64,000 nt of DNA from Bacillota bacterium (GTDB lineage Bacteria > Bacillota_I > Bacilli_A > RF39 > UBA660). Positions 44,365 to 52,829 of the stretch are shown one piece after another. The position numbers and the translations under genes are program-made. Position 1 is the first letter of the stretch; the number at the start of each line of letters is the position of its first letter. The notes beneath the pieces are model-generated. The model ran no database searches. It saw only the letters and a program-made list of their open reading frames with translations, and was not told where the DNA came from. Where the stretch lies: contig SVAO01000005.1 of assembly GCA_015059365.1 (NCBI GenBank), forward strand, positions 1 through 64,000. The letters are read 5' to 3'.

Positions 44365-46542
44365 ATGTCAAAAAAGAAAAAAAGGAAAGAAACAAACAAA
44401 CCTAGTAGTGGTTATAGAATTGAATTAATAGGGGTGATTCTAATAGCTGCCGCAATTATTGGGATATGTGAATTTGGGATTGTTGGTAATTTCTTATCTG
44501 GTTTTGCATCATTCCTTGTTGGTACTGGATATAATATTTTGTTGATAGGTGCATTTATAACTGGAATATATATGATTGTAAAACGTCAAGAACCAGACTT
44601 TTTTACATCAAAATTAGTAGGGTTATATATAATTGTTTTCGCGTTTTTAATATTTCTTCATACTAAGTATATTAAGCAATTAGATTTGCAAGGTTTTGAA
44701 ATTATCAAAGAAACAGTTAATAATTTAATGGGTGCAATTAATAATGTTGAAAAGATTCAGGGTGGTGGAATTTTAGGAGCCATTTTGTCGGTATTATTTG
44801 TTAAATTATTTACTATTAATGGTACTAGGGTTGTATGTGTAGTATTAATTATTTGTGGCTTTGTAATGTTTACTGGAATGAGTATATATGACATTGTAAA
44901 AACTGTTAAGAATAAGGTTAAGGGAATCGTAAAACGAAAAGATAGAGAAGAAATTAAAATAGTAGAAGAAAATTATGAGAAAGATAATAAGGTTGTTATT
45001 TCTAGTATGAGTGATTTAATTCATACAGAAGATAAATCAAGTCCTGTTGAAAATAATAAGATAGAGATTGAAGATACTATTATAGATACTAAAGGTTATA
45101 ATTATCCTCCAATTTCTTTATTAAATATACCTCCTAAAAAGAATAATAATGATAATAAAGCAGTAATAAAAGATACAATTAGTATTTTAGAAGAAGTTTT
45201 CCGTGACTTTGGGATTGAAGGAAAAATTGTTGCAGCAAATGTAGGACCAGCGGTTACTCAATATGAAATGGAAGTAAAAGCAGGAACTAAAGTTAGTAAG
45301 ATTTTGGGTATACACCGTGAGATAGCACTTGCTACTGCAGCTAAAGATGTTCGTATTCAAGCTCCAATTCCAGGAAAGAAAACTATAGGAATTGAAATAC
45401 CTAATAAGAGTATTTCAATGGTAAGTGTTCGTGAAATTTTGGAAACAGTTCCTAAATCTATGAATGAGAGTAAATTGTTAGTAACGCTTGGTAAAGATAT
45501 TATGGGTAAACCAATTTACTGTGAAATTAATAAAACACCACACCTTTTAGTAGCGGGTTCTACTGGTAGTGGTAAATCAGTGTGTATTAATAGTATTATT
45601 ACTTCAATTTTAATGCGTACAAAACCAGATGAAGTAAAGTTAGTGCTTGTTGATCCTAAAAAAGTAGAACTTTCGATGTATAATGGTGTACCACATTTAC
45701 TTGCTCCAGTGGTAACAGATCCTAGAAAAGCTAATGTTGCTTTGAAGAAGATTGTTGCTGAAATGGAACGACGTTATGATGTTTTTGAAGCTAGTGGAAC
45801 TAAAAATATTGCAGGATATAATGCTTATATTGAAAAGAAAAATAAAAATACGGATGAAGCTGGACAAATTAAGAAGATGCCATTTATTGTAGTAATAATC
45901 GATGAGTTAGCTGATTTAATGTTAGTTGCAGCTAAAGAAGTAGAAGATTCTATTATGCGTATTACTCAAATGGCTCGTGCAGCAGGAATACATTTGATTG
46001 TTGCAACACAAAGGCCATCTACAGATGTAATTACAGGAGTAGTTAAAGCAAATATACCATCAAGAATCTCATTTGCGGTATCTAGTAGTATTGATTCACG
46101 TACGATTTTGGATATGACTGGTGCTGAAAAATTGTTGGGTAAAGGTGATATGTTATTTTTACCACAAGGTGAAAATATGCCATTGCGTGTTCAAGGAACG
46201 TTTATTTCTGATAATGAGATTAAGGCTGTTGTAGATTATACAATTTCTCAACAAAAAGCACGATATGATGAAACACTTCTTATGGATGAAGAAGAAGCTC
46301 ATGCCACAACTATGACAGATTCAAAGGATGATTATGATGAACCACTATATAATGATATAGTAGAGTTTGTGGTAACTCAAGGTAAGGCAAGTGCTTCACT
46401 TTTACAGAGAAGATTCCGTTTAGGATATAATAGGGCAGCACGTTGTATTGATTTATTAGAAGAAAGAGGTATTATTGGACCAAATAACGGTTCTAAACCA
46501 CGTGAAGTTTTAGTTAAGTTAGAAAGCAAGGACAATGAATAA
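44365..46542 (+). CDS. ftsK: FtsK/SpoIIIE DNA translocase
   Basis: A 725-residue membrane-anchored DNA pump that clears chromosomes from the division septum. About four membrane segments lie in residues 20-175, followed by a linker, an alpha/beta/RecA motor with Walker A GSTGSGKSV (about 390) and Walker B IVVIIDELADLM, and a C-terminal winged-helix gamma domain (LLQRRFRLGYNRAAR) that reads orienting DNA sequences. The ATG at 44365 is six bases after AGGAGG; the ATG at 44359 abuts the site. Confidence 0.95.
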   Translation: MSKKKKRKETNKPSSGYRIELIGVILIAAAIIGICEFGIVGNFLSGFASFLVGTGYNILLIGAFITGIYMIVKRQEPDFFTSKLVGLYIIVFAFLIFLHTKYIKQLDLQGFEIIKETVNNLMGAINNVEKIQGGGILGAILSVLFVKLFTINGTRVVCVVLIICGFVMFTGMSIYDIVKTVKNKVKGIVKRKDREEIKIVEENYEKDNKVVISSMSDLIHTEDKSSPVENNKIEIEDTIIDTKGYNYPPISLLNIPPKKNNNDNKAVIKDTISILEEVFRDFGIEGKIVAANVGPAVTQYEMEVKAGTKVSKILGIHREIALATAAKDVRIQAPIPGKKTIGIEIPNKSISMVSVREILETVPKSMNESKLLVTLGKDIMGKPIYCEINKTPHLLVAGSTGSGKSVCINSIITSILMRTKPDEVKLVLVDPKKVELSMYNGVPHLLAPVVTDPRKANVALKKIVAEMERRYDVFEASGTKNIAGYNAYIEKKNKNTDEAGQIKKMPFIVVIIDELADLMLVAAKEVEDSIMRITQMARAAGIHLIVATQRPSTDVITGVVKANIPSRISFAVSSSIDSRTILDMTGAEKLLGKGDMLFLPQGENMPLRVQGTFISDNEIKAVVDYTISQQKARYDETLLMDEEEAHATTMTDSKDDYDEPLYNDIVEFVVTQGKASASLLQRRFRLGYNRAARCIDLLEERGIIGPNNGSKPREVLVKLESKDNE

Positions 46543-46548
46543 TTGTCT

Positions 46549-46576
46549 TTGTTTGTTTATGAAATTATGTTATAAT
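46549..46576 (+). promoter_or_regulatory. Promoter of the NifS-type gene
   Basis: TTGTTT (46549-46554), 16-base spacer, TATAAT (46571-46576). A short hairpin GACAAT/ATTGTC (46531-46547) over the ftsK stop may be a weak terminator. Confidence 0.6.
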
Positions 46577-46607
46577 AATTAAAGTGATATATGATTAGAG
46601 GTGGATT

Positions 46608-47732
46608 ATGATATATTTGGATTATTCAGCAACAACACCTGTTGATAAACGTGTGTTAGAAACATTTAATAAGGTAAGTTTAGATTTTATTGGTAATCCT
46701 AATTCATTACACAGATTAGGAGTAGAATCTAAAGGATTGATAGATAAATCTATTGAACAAATAAAACAGATATTAAATTTAACGAAAGATGAAATTATAT
46801 TTACTAGCGGTTCTAGTGAAGCAAATAATTTAGCAATTAAAGGAATCTGTGAAAAATATCATAATAGAGGAAAACATATTATAACTACTGAATTAGAACA
46901 TTCTTCTATTTATGGTCCACTTAATTATTTAAGTGAGCAGGGGTTTGAAGTTGATTTTGTAAAATTAGATGAATATGGAAGAGTAGATTTAGAAAATTTA
47001 AAAGACTTAATTCGCGATGATACAATTTTAGTTACTATTACTGCGGTAAATAGTGAGGTAGGTATAGTTCAACCAATAAATGAAATCGCTGAAATAGTAA
47101 AAGCATATCCAAAATGTTATTTTCATGTTGATGCAACACAAGCAATTGGTAAAATAAAAGTAAAACTAGATGATATAGATTTAATTAGTTTTTCTGCTCA
47201 TAAATTTTTTGGATTAAAAGGAGTAGGCTGTTTAATAAAAAAAGAAAATCTAGTAATTAATTCTCAAATTAACGGAGGAAAGAGTACTACTGTTTATAGA
47301 AGCGGTACACCGACTGTAGCTCTTGATGCATCACTAGCTAAAGCACTTCGTTTAATTTATGAGAATATTGATAATGATTATGAATATGTAAAAGAGTTAA
47401 ATCAATATATAAGAGAAAAACTTTCTAATTATGAAAAGGTTAATATAAACAGCAATGAATATTCAATCCCTCATATTTTAAACTTAAGCGTATTAGGGAT
47501 AAAACCAGAAACTATGCTTCATGCCTTAGAAGAATTTGAAATTTATATTTCAACGCAAAGTGCATGTGCAACAGGAGCAAGTTCAAAAGCTGTTATGGCA
47601 ATAACTGGTGATATAAATAGAGCTAATTCAAGTATTAGAATTAGTTTGTCAAAATTAACAACAAAAGAAGAATTAGATAACTTTTTAGTTGCATTTGATA
47701 AGTGTTATAACAAATTATTAATGAAAAAGTAG
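46608..47732 (+). CDS. Cysteine desulfurase, NifS/IscS type
   Basis: A 374-residue group I PLP cysteine desulfurase: YLDYSATTPVD at the start, HVDATQAIGK, PLP lysine in SFSAHKFFGLKG and the loop cysteine in TQSACATGA. It is a second desulfurase distinct from SufS at 28351. In relatives such enzymes often supply sulfur for tRNA thiolation (MnmA, ThiI); neither partner is adjacent. Instead it leads an apparent operon with two thiol-redox proteins. Confidence 0.92.
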   Translation: MIYLDYSATTPVDKRVLETFNKVSLDFIGNPNSLHRLGVESKGLIDKSIEQIKQILNLTKDEIIFTSGSSEANNLAIKGICEKYHNRGKHIITTELEHSSIYGPLNYLSEQGFEVDFVKLDEYGRVDLENLKDLIRDDTILVTITAVNSEVGIVQPINEIAEIVKAYPKCYFHVDATQAIGKIKVKLDDIDLISFSAHKFFGLKGVGCLIKKENLVINSQINGGKSTTVYRSGTPTVALDASLAKALRLIYENIDNDYEYVKELNQYIREKLSNYEKVNINSNEYSIPHILNLSVLGIKPETMLHALEEFEIYISTQSACATGASSKAVMAITGDINRANSSIRISLSKLTTKEELDNFLVAFDKCYNKLLMKK

Positions 47733-47741
47733 GGAGTATTT

Positions 47742-48014
47742 ATGAAAGTATTAAAGTTTAATGCAATATGGTGTAGTGCCTGTTTAGTGATGAAAAAAGT
47801 TTTTAAACATGTTGAAAATATGCATCCAGAATTAAAATTTATTAATTATGATTATGATATGGATGAAGATTTAGTTGAAAAATATAATATCGGTACAACA
47901 ATTCCAGTTTTAATTTTTTTAGATGAAAATGATCAAGAGGTAACTAGAATTGTTGGAGAAAAAAGTTACGATGAAATAGAAGAAATTATCGCGAGTATAA
48001 GTAAAGAAGGTTAA
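47742..48014 (+). CDS. Thioredoxin-like protein
   Basis: A 90-residue minimal thioredoxin fold with CxxC in IWCSACLVM near residues 11-14 and the cis-proline loop TTIPVLIF. It lacks a signal peptide, so it is cytoplasmic. Ten bases after the NifS gene and two bases before the CcdA-like gene; it may carry electrons between them (inference). Confidence 0.85.
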   Translation: MKVLKFNAIWCSACLVMKKVFKHVENMHPELKFINYDYDMDEDLVEKYNIGTTIPVLIFLDENDQEVTRIVGEKSYDEIEEIIASISKEG

Positions 48015-48015
48015 T

Positions 48016-49215
48016 ATGAAAAAGAAATTATTGTATATTTTTATAATTTTTTGTTTTCTATTTATCCCTCAGTTAGTTAATGCACAGGAAGAAGTAAATT
48101 TATATTTATTTCATTCAAAAGATTGTATGCATTGTCAATCTGAAAGAGAATGGCTGGCTAGTATAAAGGAAGAATACCAATATTTAAATATTTACGAATA
48201 TGAAGTTACTAGAAGTGAGGAGAATAGTGCTTTATTACAAAAAGTAAAAAAACAACTATCTAGTACTACTAAATATGTTCCTTTTACAGTTATCGGAGAA
48301 ACTTATTTTGTAGGTTGGAATGAAAATAATAAGAATAAAATATTAGAGAAAATAGAAAATTATAATTACGAACAAAGAGATATAGTTAATGAAGTTTTAA
48401 ATGGTATAGAAGGGGAACCTATTGTTAAACAAGACAATGAAGAACAAGAGGGAGTTAGTACCTTTACAATTCCACTTTTAGGTAATATAGATGCTAAAAA
48501 AGTTTCTTTACCACTTGTTGCTGCCATAATTGGTTTTATTGATGGGTTTAATCCTTGTGCAATGTGGGTTTTAATATTTTTAATTAGTATGTTAATGGGA
48601 ATGAAAAATAAAAAGCGTATGTGGACTTTAGGACTAACATTTTTATGTAGTAGTGCCATGGTTTATTTGTTGTTCATGCTGGCATGGTTAAATATTGCAA
48701 TCAGTTTAAATCAAATTGTCTGGGTTAGAGTACTTGTTGCCATAGTTGCGTTAATTGGAGCATTCTTAAATTTGAAAAGTTTTTATAAATCAGTTAAACA
48801 AAAAGATTCTGGATGTGAAGTAGTAGATAATAACAAACGCAAAAAATTAATGAATCGAATAAAACAATTTACTTCTGAAAAAAGTTTTTGGTTATCAATA
48901 TTAGGAGTTGTTGCTTTAGCTTTTTCTGTTAATATAATTGAACTTGCTTGTTCCGCAGGGCTTCCTTTGATATTTACACAAATTTTAGCACTTAATAATT
49001 TAAATTGGTTAGCATATTTTATATATCTAATAATTTATATAGCTTTCTTCTTATTAGATGATATTATAGTATTTGTTGTTGCGATGAAGACGTTGGAATT
49101 AACGGGAATTTCAACTAAGTACACTAAATATTCTCATTTAATAGGAGGATTGATTATGCTACTGATTGGAATACTTATGATATTTAAGCCTGAATGGATA
49201 ATGTTTAATTTTTAA
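48016..49215 (+). CDS. CcdA/DsbD-like membrane protein with exported thioredoxin-like domain
   Basis: A 399-residue protein. A signal sequence (about 1-23) leads to an exported thioredoxin/glutaredoxin-like domain with CxxC in SKDCMHCQSE (residues 37-40) and a cis-proline segment YVPFTVIG. From about 165 a CcdA-type transporter follows with about six membrane segments, including the conserved GFNPCAMWVL and a second cysteine in ELACSAGLP. It would pass reducing power from the cytoplasm to exported thiols. Confidence 0.85.
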   Translation: MKKKLLYIFIIFCFLFIPQLVNAQEEVNLYLFHSKDCMHCQSEREWLASIKEEYQYLNIYEYEVTRSEENSALLQKVKKQLSSTTKYVPFTVIGETYFVGWNENNKNKILEKIENYNYEQRDIVNEVLNGIEGEPIVKQDNEEQEGVSTFTIPLLGNIDAKKVSLPLVAAIIGFIDGFNPCAMWVLIFLISMLMGMKNKKRMWTLGLTFLCSSAMVYLLFMLAWLNIAISLNQIVWVRVLVAIVALIGAFLNLKSFYKSVKQKDSGCEVVDNNKRKKLMNRIKQFTSEKSFWLSILGVVALAFSVNIIELACSAGLPLIFTQILALNNLNWLAYFIYLIIYIAFFLLDDIIVFVVAMKTLELTGISTKYTKYSHLIGGLIMLLIGILMIFKPEWIMFNF

Positions 49216-49247
49216 AAAAAGACAAATTATTTTAAATTTGTCTTTTT
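49216..49247. terminator. Bidirectional terminator
   Basis: AAAAAGACAAATT (49216-49228) pairs with AATTTGTCTTTTT (49235-49247). It overlaps the stop of the minus-strand gene. Confidence 0.88.
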
Positions 49248-50015
49248 CTTTTGATATCCTAATTCTTCTTCGTTATGTAGTAAGCGTTCTCTTTCTTTTT
49301 TTAATTCGTTAATAGTAGCAGGAGTTACTAATGTCATATCCTTAGTTTTTTCTTTTTTTGGTTCTTCGATAGTTATTTTAGTAGTTTCACTAATAATAAC
49401 GTTTTGTTTTTCAGAAATCTTATTTTGATGGTTGATATTTACATAATTTATTAAAGTGGCAGTCTGAAAGGTTGCGGCTGGTATAGTTATTAAAAATGAA
49501 GTTAATAGACTTGGATTAATATTTAAAATAGGAAATAAATATCCTAGCAACACTGTTGCAGATAAAAACCAAGTTTTAACTTTTCCAATCATTTTAGATT
49601 CTACCTCTTTACCGTCTTTTCTAGCGTTAAAATTAGTTGCGATAATTCCGGCTTCTAATCCAATATTTGTTAACATAAATGGGTTTTGAATAACTATCGG
49701 GATTGCCATTAAAAGTATAAATAGTTTATCACATATAGCGTCTAGGTCAGCACCAAATTTAGATTCGACATTATATTTTCTTGCGAACTTTCCATCGATT
49801 AAATCGGTAAATGCTGCAATTCCACAAGTTACTAAGGAAGCTGGAATGTTACCGGCAAAAAAGAAAATATTGATTGGAATTGTTGCAATTAAGCGTGATA
49901 TTGTAAGTAGATTTGGTATTTGTTTATATATAGTTTTAATACTTTTTAAATCATTAAATGCTATTTTTCCTTCTTTTTTTAAATAATTTACATATTGTTT
50001 TAAAAAATCTCGCAT
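49227..50015 (-). CDS. CDP-alcohol phosphatidyltransferase (PgsA-like)
   Basis: A 262-residue membrane enzyme. The CDP-alcohol motif D..DG..AR........G...D...D is in DLIDGKFARKYNVESKFGAD. NLLTISRLIATIPINI precedes it, as in PgsA, which makes phosphatidylglycerol phosphate. The N-terminal and C-terminal hydrophilic extensions (the last 60 residues are very charged) are longer than in PgsA, so the substrate alcohol is not certain. The ATG at 50015 is six bases after AAGGGAG. Confidence 0.85.
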   Translation of the reverse strand: MRDFLKQYVNYLKKEGKIAFNDLKSIKTIYKQIPNLLTISRLIATIPINIFFFAGNIPASLVTCGIAAFTDLIDGKFARKYNVESKFGADLDAICDKLFILLMAIPIVIQNPFMLTNIGLEAGIIATNFNARKDGKEVESKMIGKVKTWFLSATVLLGYLFPILNINPSLLTSFLITIPAATFQTATLINYVNINHQNKISEKQNVIISETTKITIEEPKKEKTKDMTLVTPATINELKKERERLLHNEEELGYQKKKTNLK

Positions 50016-50042
50016 GTCCATCTCCCTTTCTAATATTAGAAT

Positions 50043-50071
50043 ATTTTATTATTAAATATTAATTTTGTCAA
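50043..50071 (-). promoter_or_regulatory. Promoter of the PgsA-like gene
   Basis: On the minus strand: TTGACA (50066-50071), 17-base spacer, TAAAAT (50043-50048). Confidence 0.75.
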
Positions 50072-50087
50072 ATATAGATATATAAAG

Positions 50088-50219
50088 TTATTGTTGTAAC
50101 TAAAATTATTATAAATATATGTACTTTATGAATAATTTTTAAAAATTTATCATAAAATAATAGTGTATTAATTAGTTAATACGTTGAGAAACTCGTAGTG
50201 TTACGGTTTCTCTTTTTTT
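50088..50219 (+). ncRNA. Candidate small RNA ending at an orphan terminator
   Basis: A strong intrinsic terminator (GAGAAAC 50186-50192, one-base bulge, CGTA 50194-50197, loop GTGT, TACG 50202-50205, GTTTCTC 50206-50212, seven T) lies in a divergent intergenic region with no upstream plus-strand gene. A second hairpin GTATTAA/TTAATAC (50165-50182) precedes it. A weak promoter TTATTG-16-TATAAA (50088-50115) could drive an RNA of about 100 nt. Confidence 0.45.
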
Positions 50220-50266
50220 CGACAAAAAATAACAATTGAATATGAAATAATATATTTGGTGATAAT

Positions 50267-50731
50267 ATGAAAAAATATATAATTTCTATAGCGTTAGCTT
50301 TAATAGTGGGTCTTATTTTTGGAAAATTTATGTTAAGACAGTATAATTTTGAAGGAAAAATTATACCTGTCATTAATAATAGTAGGAATGCATATTTTAT
50401 TCAACAAGGTGTTTATTCTTCAAAAGAAAGTATGGAAAAAAATTTGAAAGCAATCCCATATTATATATATGTAGTAGATAATGAAAAATATTATGTTTAT
50501 ATTGGAATTACTTTTATGAATGAAAATGTAGATAAAATAAAAGGATATTATGAACAAAAAGGATATGATATTTATGTAAAGCAGATAAATATTAATAATG
50601 AAAATTTTTCTGTGGTGTTAGAACAATATGATGGTTTATTAAAAGAAAGCAGTGATCCTGAAGTGATTGGAACAATATGTAGTCAAGTTTTAAATAAGTA
50701 TGAGGAGTTGGTATTAAGAAATGACAGTTAA
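50267..50731 (+). CDS. Membrane-anchored SPOR-like protein
   Basis: A 154-residue protein with an N-terminal membrane segment (about 5-20) and an extracellular domain beginning AYFIQQGVYSSKESMEKNLK, followed by a repeated beta-alpha pattern (YYIYVVDNEKYYVYIGI), the usual look of SPOR peptidoglycan-binding domains. It lies directly before radC and mreCD, which supports a role at the cell wall or septum. Confidence 0.68.
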   Translation: MKKYIISIALALIVGLIFGKFMLRQYNFEGKIIPVINNSRNAYFIQQGVYSSKESMEKNLKAIPYYIYVVDNEKYYVYIGITFMNENVDKIKGYYEQKGYDIYVKQININNENFSVVLEQYDGLLKESSDPEVIGTICSQVLNKYEELVLRNDS

Positions 50732-51404
50732 GATAAAAGATATTCCTAAAAATGAAAGACCAAGAGAGCGTTTGCTGGCGTATGGTGTAGAAAAACTAAA
50801 TAATGAAGAATTACTTTCCATTCTTCTGAAAAGTGGTAGTAAAAACTTGTCAGCTAAGGATTTGGCTAATCGTCTTTTAAAAGAAGTTGGGACCTTAACA
50901 AAACTAAGTGGTATTAATTATCAGGTATTAAAAAAGATTAAAGGCATAGGTGAGGCTAAAGCATGTACAATTATAACTGCTATTGAATTGGGGAGAAGGA
51001 TAAGTCAAGATAATAGTAGTTTATATAATATTCAAATTACTAATTCACAAATAGTTTTTGAATATTTTAATAATATGTTTTATGGTAAAAAACAAGAATA
51101 TTTTTATTGTATTTATTTAGATAATAGAAAAGTCGTATTAGATACAAAATTATTGTTTATTGGTACTATTAATCAAAGTTTAGTTCATCCTAGGGAAGTG
51201 TTTAAGGAGGCATTGCTTTTAAGTGCATCTAGTATAATTTGTATTCATAATCATCCAAGTGGAAATATTGTCCCGAGTAAAGATGATTTAGAATTAACAG
51301 AAAGATTAGTAAAAATAGGTTTATTAATGGGAATAAGGGTTATTGATCATATAATTATCGGAAATAATAATTATTATAGTTTTATGGAAAATGGAGTTAT
51401 TTAG
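50721..51404 (+). CDS. radC: RadC/UPF0758 JAMM-domain protein
   Basis: A 227-residue protein with an N-terminal helix-hairpin-helix region (NNEELLSILLKSG, KIKGIGEAKACTI) and a JAMM metalloprotease-like domain with HNHPSGNIVPSKDD near the C-terminus. Despite its name a repair role is unproven. It overlaps the preceding gene by 11 bases and sits before mreCD, an order also seen in Bacillus (radC-mreB-mreC-mreD); mreB is missing here. Confidence 0.93.
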   Translation: MTVKIKDIPKNERPRERLLAYGVEKLNNEELLSILLKSGSKNLSAKDLANRLLKEVGTLTKLSGINYQVLKKIKGIGEAKACTIITAIELGRRISQDNSSLYNIQITNSQIVFEYFNNMFYGKKQEYFYCIYLDNRKVVLDTKLLFIGTINQSLVHPREVFKEALLLSASSIICIHNHPSGNIVPSKDDLELTERLVKIGLLMGIRVIDHIIIGNNNYYSFMENGVI

Positions 51405-51427
51405 TTTAAAATTGTATGAAAATATAT

Positions 51428-51433
51428 TATAAT
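51428..51433 (+). promoter_or_regulatory. -10 element before mreC
   Basis: TATAAT, 17 bases before the mreC ATG; no convincing -35. Confidence 0.35.
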
Positions 51434-51449
51434 TAAAAGGGTGAATAAT

Positions 51450-52298
51450 ATGTATCAAAAAAAACAAATGAAGAAAAAAATTAAAATAATTGTAGTATCT
51501 TTATTATCTGTATTATTAATATTAATTTCTATAGTTTTTATAAAAGATGAAAGAAATTTAACTTTTTTTGAGAAAATAACTAAAGATGGTTCTTTATTTG
51601 TTAGTAATATTGTGCTTAGCCCTATAAATTATATTAAGGACAAAATAAAAGAAAGTAATGATAAAAAAGATTTGTATGAAAAATATAAAGAATTAGAAAC
51701 AAAAGTAGAAAGTTATGAATCTTTGTTTGCTTTAAAGGAAGAAAAAGAAAAAGAATTGGCAGAATTAAAAAAAGTGTTAGAGTTAAATGCTTTGCTTAGT
51801 GATAAAAAAGTCATGAATGCGGTAGTAGTAAATAGAAATTTAGATTATTGGCATGATACTATTACCATAAATAAGGGAAGTCATGATGGTATAATAGAAG
51901 GAATGCCGGTTGTTGTTAGTGAAGGATTAATTGGAAGAATATCTTCTGTTAGTAATTTTAATAGTACTGTAAAACTATTAACCAGTCCAACAAATTATAA
52001 AATATCAGTAAAAATAGATAATGGTGATGATTATATTTTTGGACTTCTTTCAAGATATGATGAAGAAGCAAACCAATACCTAATTGAAGGGATTTCACAA
52101 ACTATTAAAATAACTGATGGAGCGTTAGTAACTACAACAGGAATGGGAAACATTTTTCCAAGTGGAATTGTGATAGGAAAAGTTATTGGTTCTAAACCAG
52201 ATAGTTATGATTTAACTCGTATAATAGAAGTAAAACCTAGTGTAGATTTTGATGATTTTAGTGTTGTTACAATTTTGAAAAGGAATGTAGATTTATGA
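51450..52298 (+). CDS. mreC: Rod-shape protein MreC
   Basis: A 282-residue protein with a cytoplasmic basic start, one membrane segment (about 11-30), a coiled coil (about 70-115) and two beta-barrel domains carrying AVVVNRNLDYWHDTITINKGSHDGI and GEGLIGRI-like segments. MreC organises the elongation complex with MreD, RodA and PBP2. The ATG at 51450 follows GGGTGA. It overlaps mreD by four bases. Confidence 0.92.
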   Translation: MYQKKQMKKKIKIIVVSLLSVLLILISIVFIKDERNLTFFEKITKDGSLFVSNIVLSPINYIKDKIKESNDKKDLYEKYKELETKVESYESLFALKEEKEKELAELKKVLELNALLSDKKVMNAVVVNRNLDYWHDTITINKGSHDGIIEGMPVVVSEGLIGRISSVSNFNSTVKLLTSPTNYKISVKIDNGDDYIFGLLSRYDEEANQYLIEGISQTIKITDGALVTTTGMGNIFPSGIVIGKVIGSKPDSYDLTRIIEVKPSVDFDDFSVVTILKRNVDL

Positions 52299-52789
52299 TT
52301 CTAATTATTTTATTAATATCTTTCTTTTTAGATGGTTTTTTGTTATCAACAATAAATTCTAATAGTTTATTTTTTCCGTTATGTAGTCTGATGGCTATGA
52401 TAATTATTTATCCATTTTTTAAAAAAAGTGATTATAATAAATTTTTGATTGTTTCTGGGATTATGGGTATGTTTTATGATTTAGTATATATGAATACTTT
52501 ATTACTTAATATTGGACTATTTTTATTAATGGCGGTTATTATAAAAATTGTTTTCTTCTTTTATTCTAACAACTTAATTAGTAATCTTCTTATTGGGTCA
52601 TTATTGGTGTGTTTATATAGGGTAATAACATATCTGGTTCTAGTACTTGGAAATTATTTAAATTTTTCATTCTTAGAATTATTAAAGGGTATATATTCAA
52701 CATTGTTGCTTAATGTTATATATATAATAGTATTTTATTGTGTGACATTAACCATATCAAAAAAATATAAAATACCAAGGGATAATTAA
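52295..52789 (+). CDS. mreD: Rod-shape protein MreD
   Basis: A 164-residue very hydrophobic protein with about five membrane segments, positioned immediately after mreC with overlapping start and stop. GIMGMFYDLVYMNTLLLN matches the conserved MreD G...D.... segment. Assignment rests mostly on position and hydropathy, which is normal for this poorly conserved family. Confidence 0.85.
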   Translation: MILIILLISFFLDGFLLSTINSNSLFFPLCSLMAMIIIYPFFKKSDYNKFLIVSGIMGMFYDLVYMNTLLLNIGLFLLMAVIIKIVFFFYSNNLISNLLIGSLLVCLYRVITYLVLVLGNYLNFSFLELLKGIYSTLLLNVIYIIVFYCVTLTISKKYKIPRDN

Positions 52790-52795
52790 TTATAT

Positions 52796-52806
52796 TGTGA
52801 TATAAT
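52796..52806 (+). promoter_or_regulatory. Extended -10 promoter
   Basis: TGTGA directly before TATAAT (52801-52806), 23 bases before the next ATG. Confidence 0.45.
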
Positions 52807-52829
52807 AGTCATTAAGGCGGGATAATAAT

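Noticed and set aside
50070..50125. Hydrophobic minus-strand frame upstream of the PgsA-like gene (possible second toxin peptide)
   Set aside because: No start codon or binding site, and it runs into the -35 element; the nearby orphan terminator does not overlap it.
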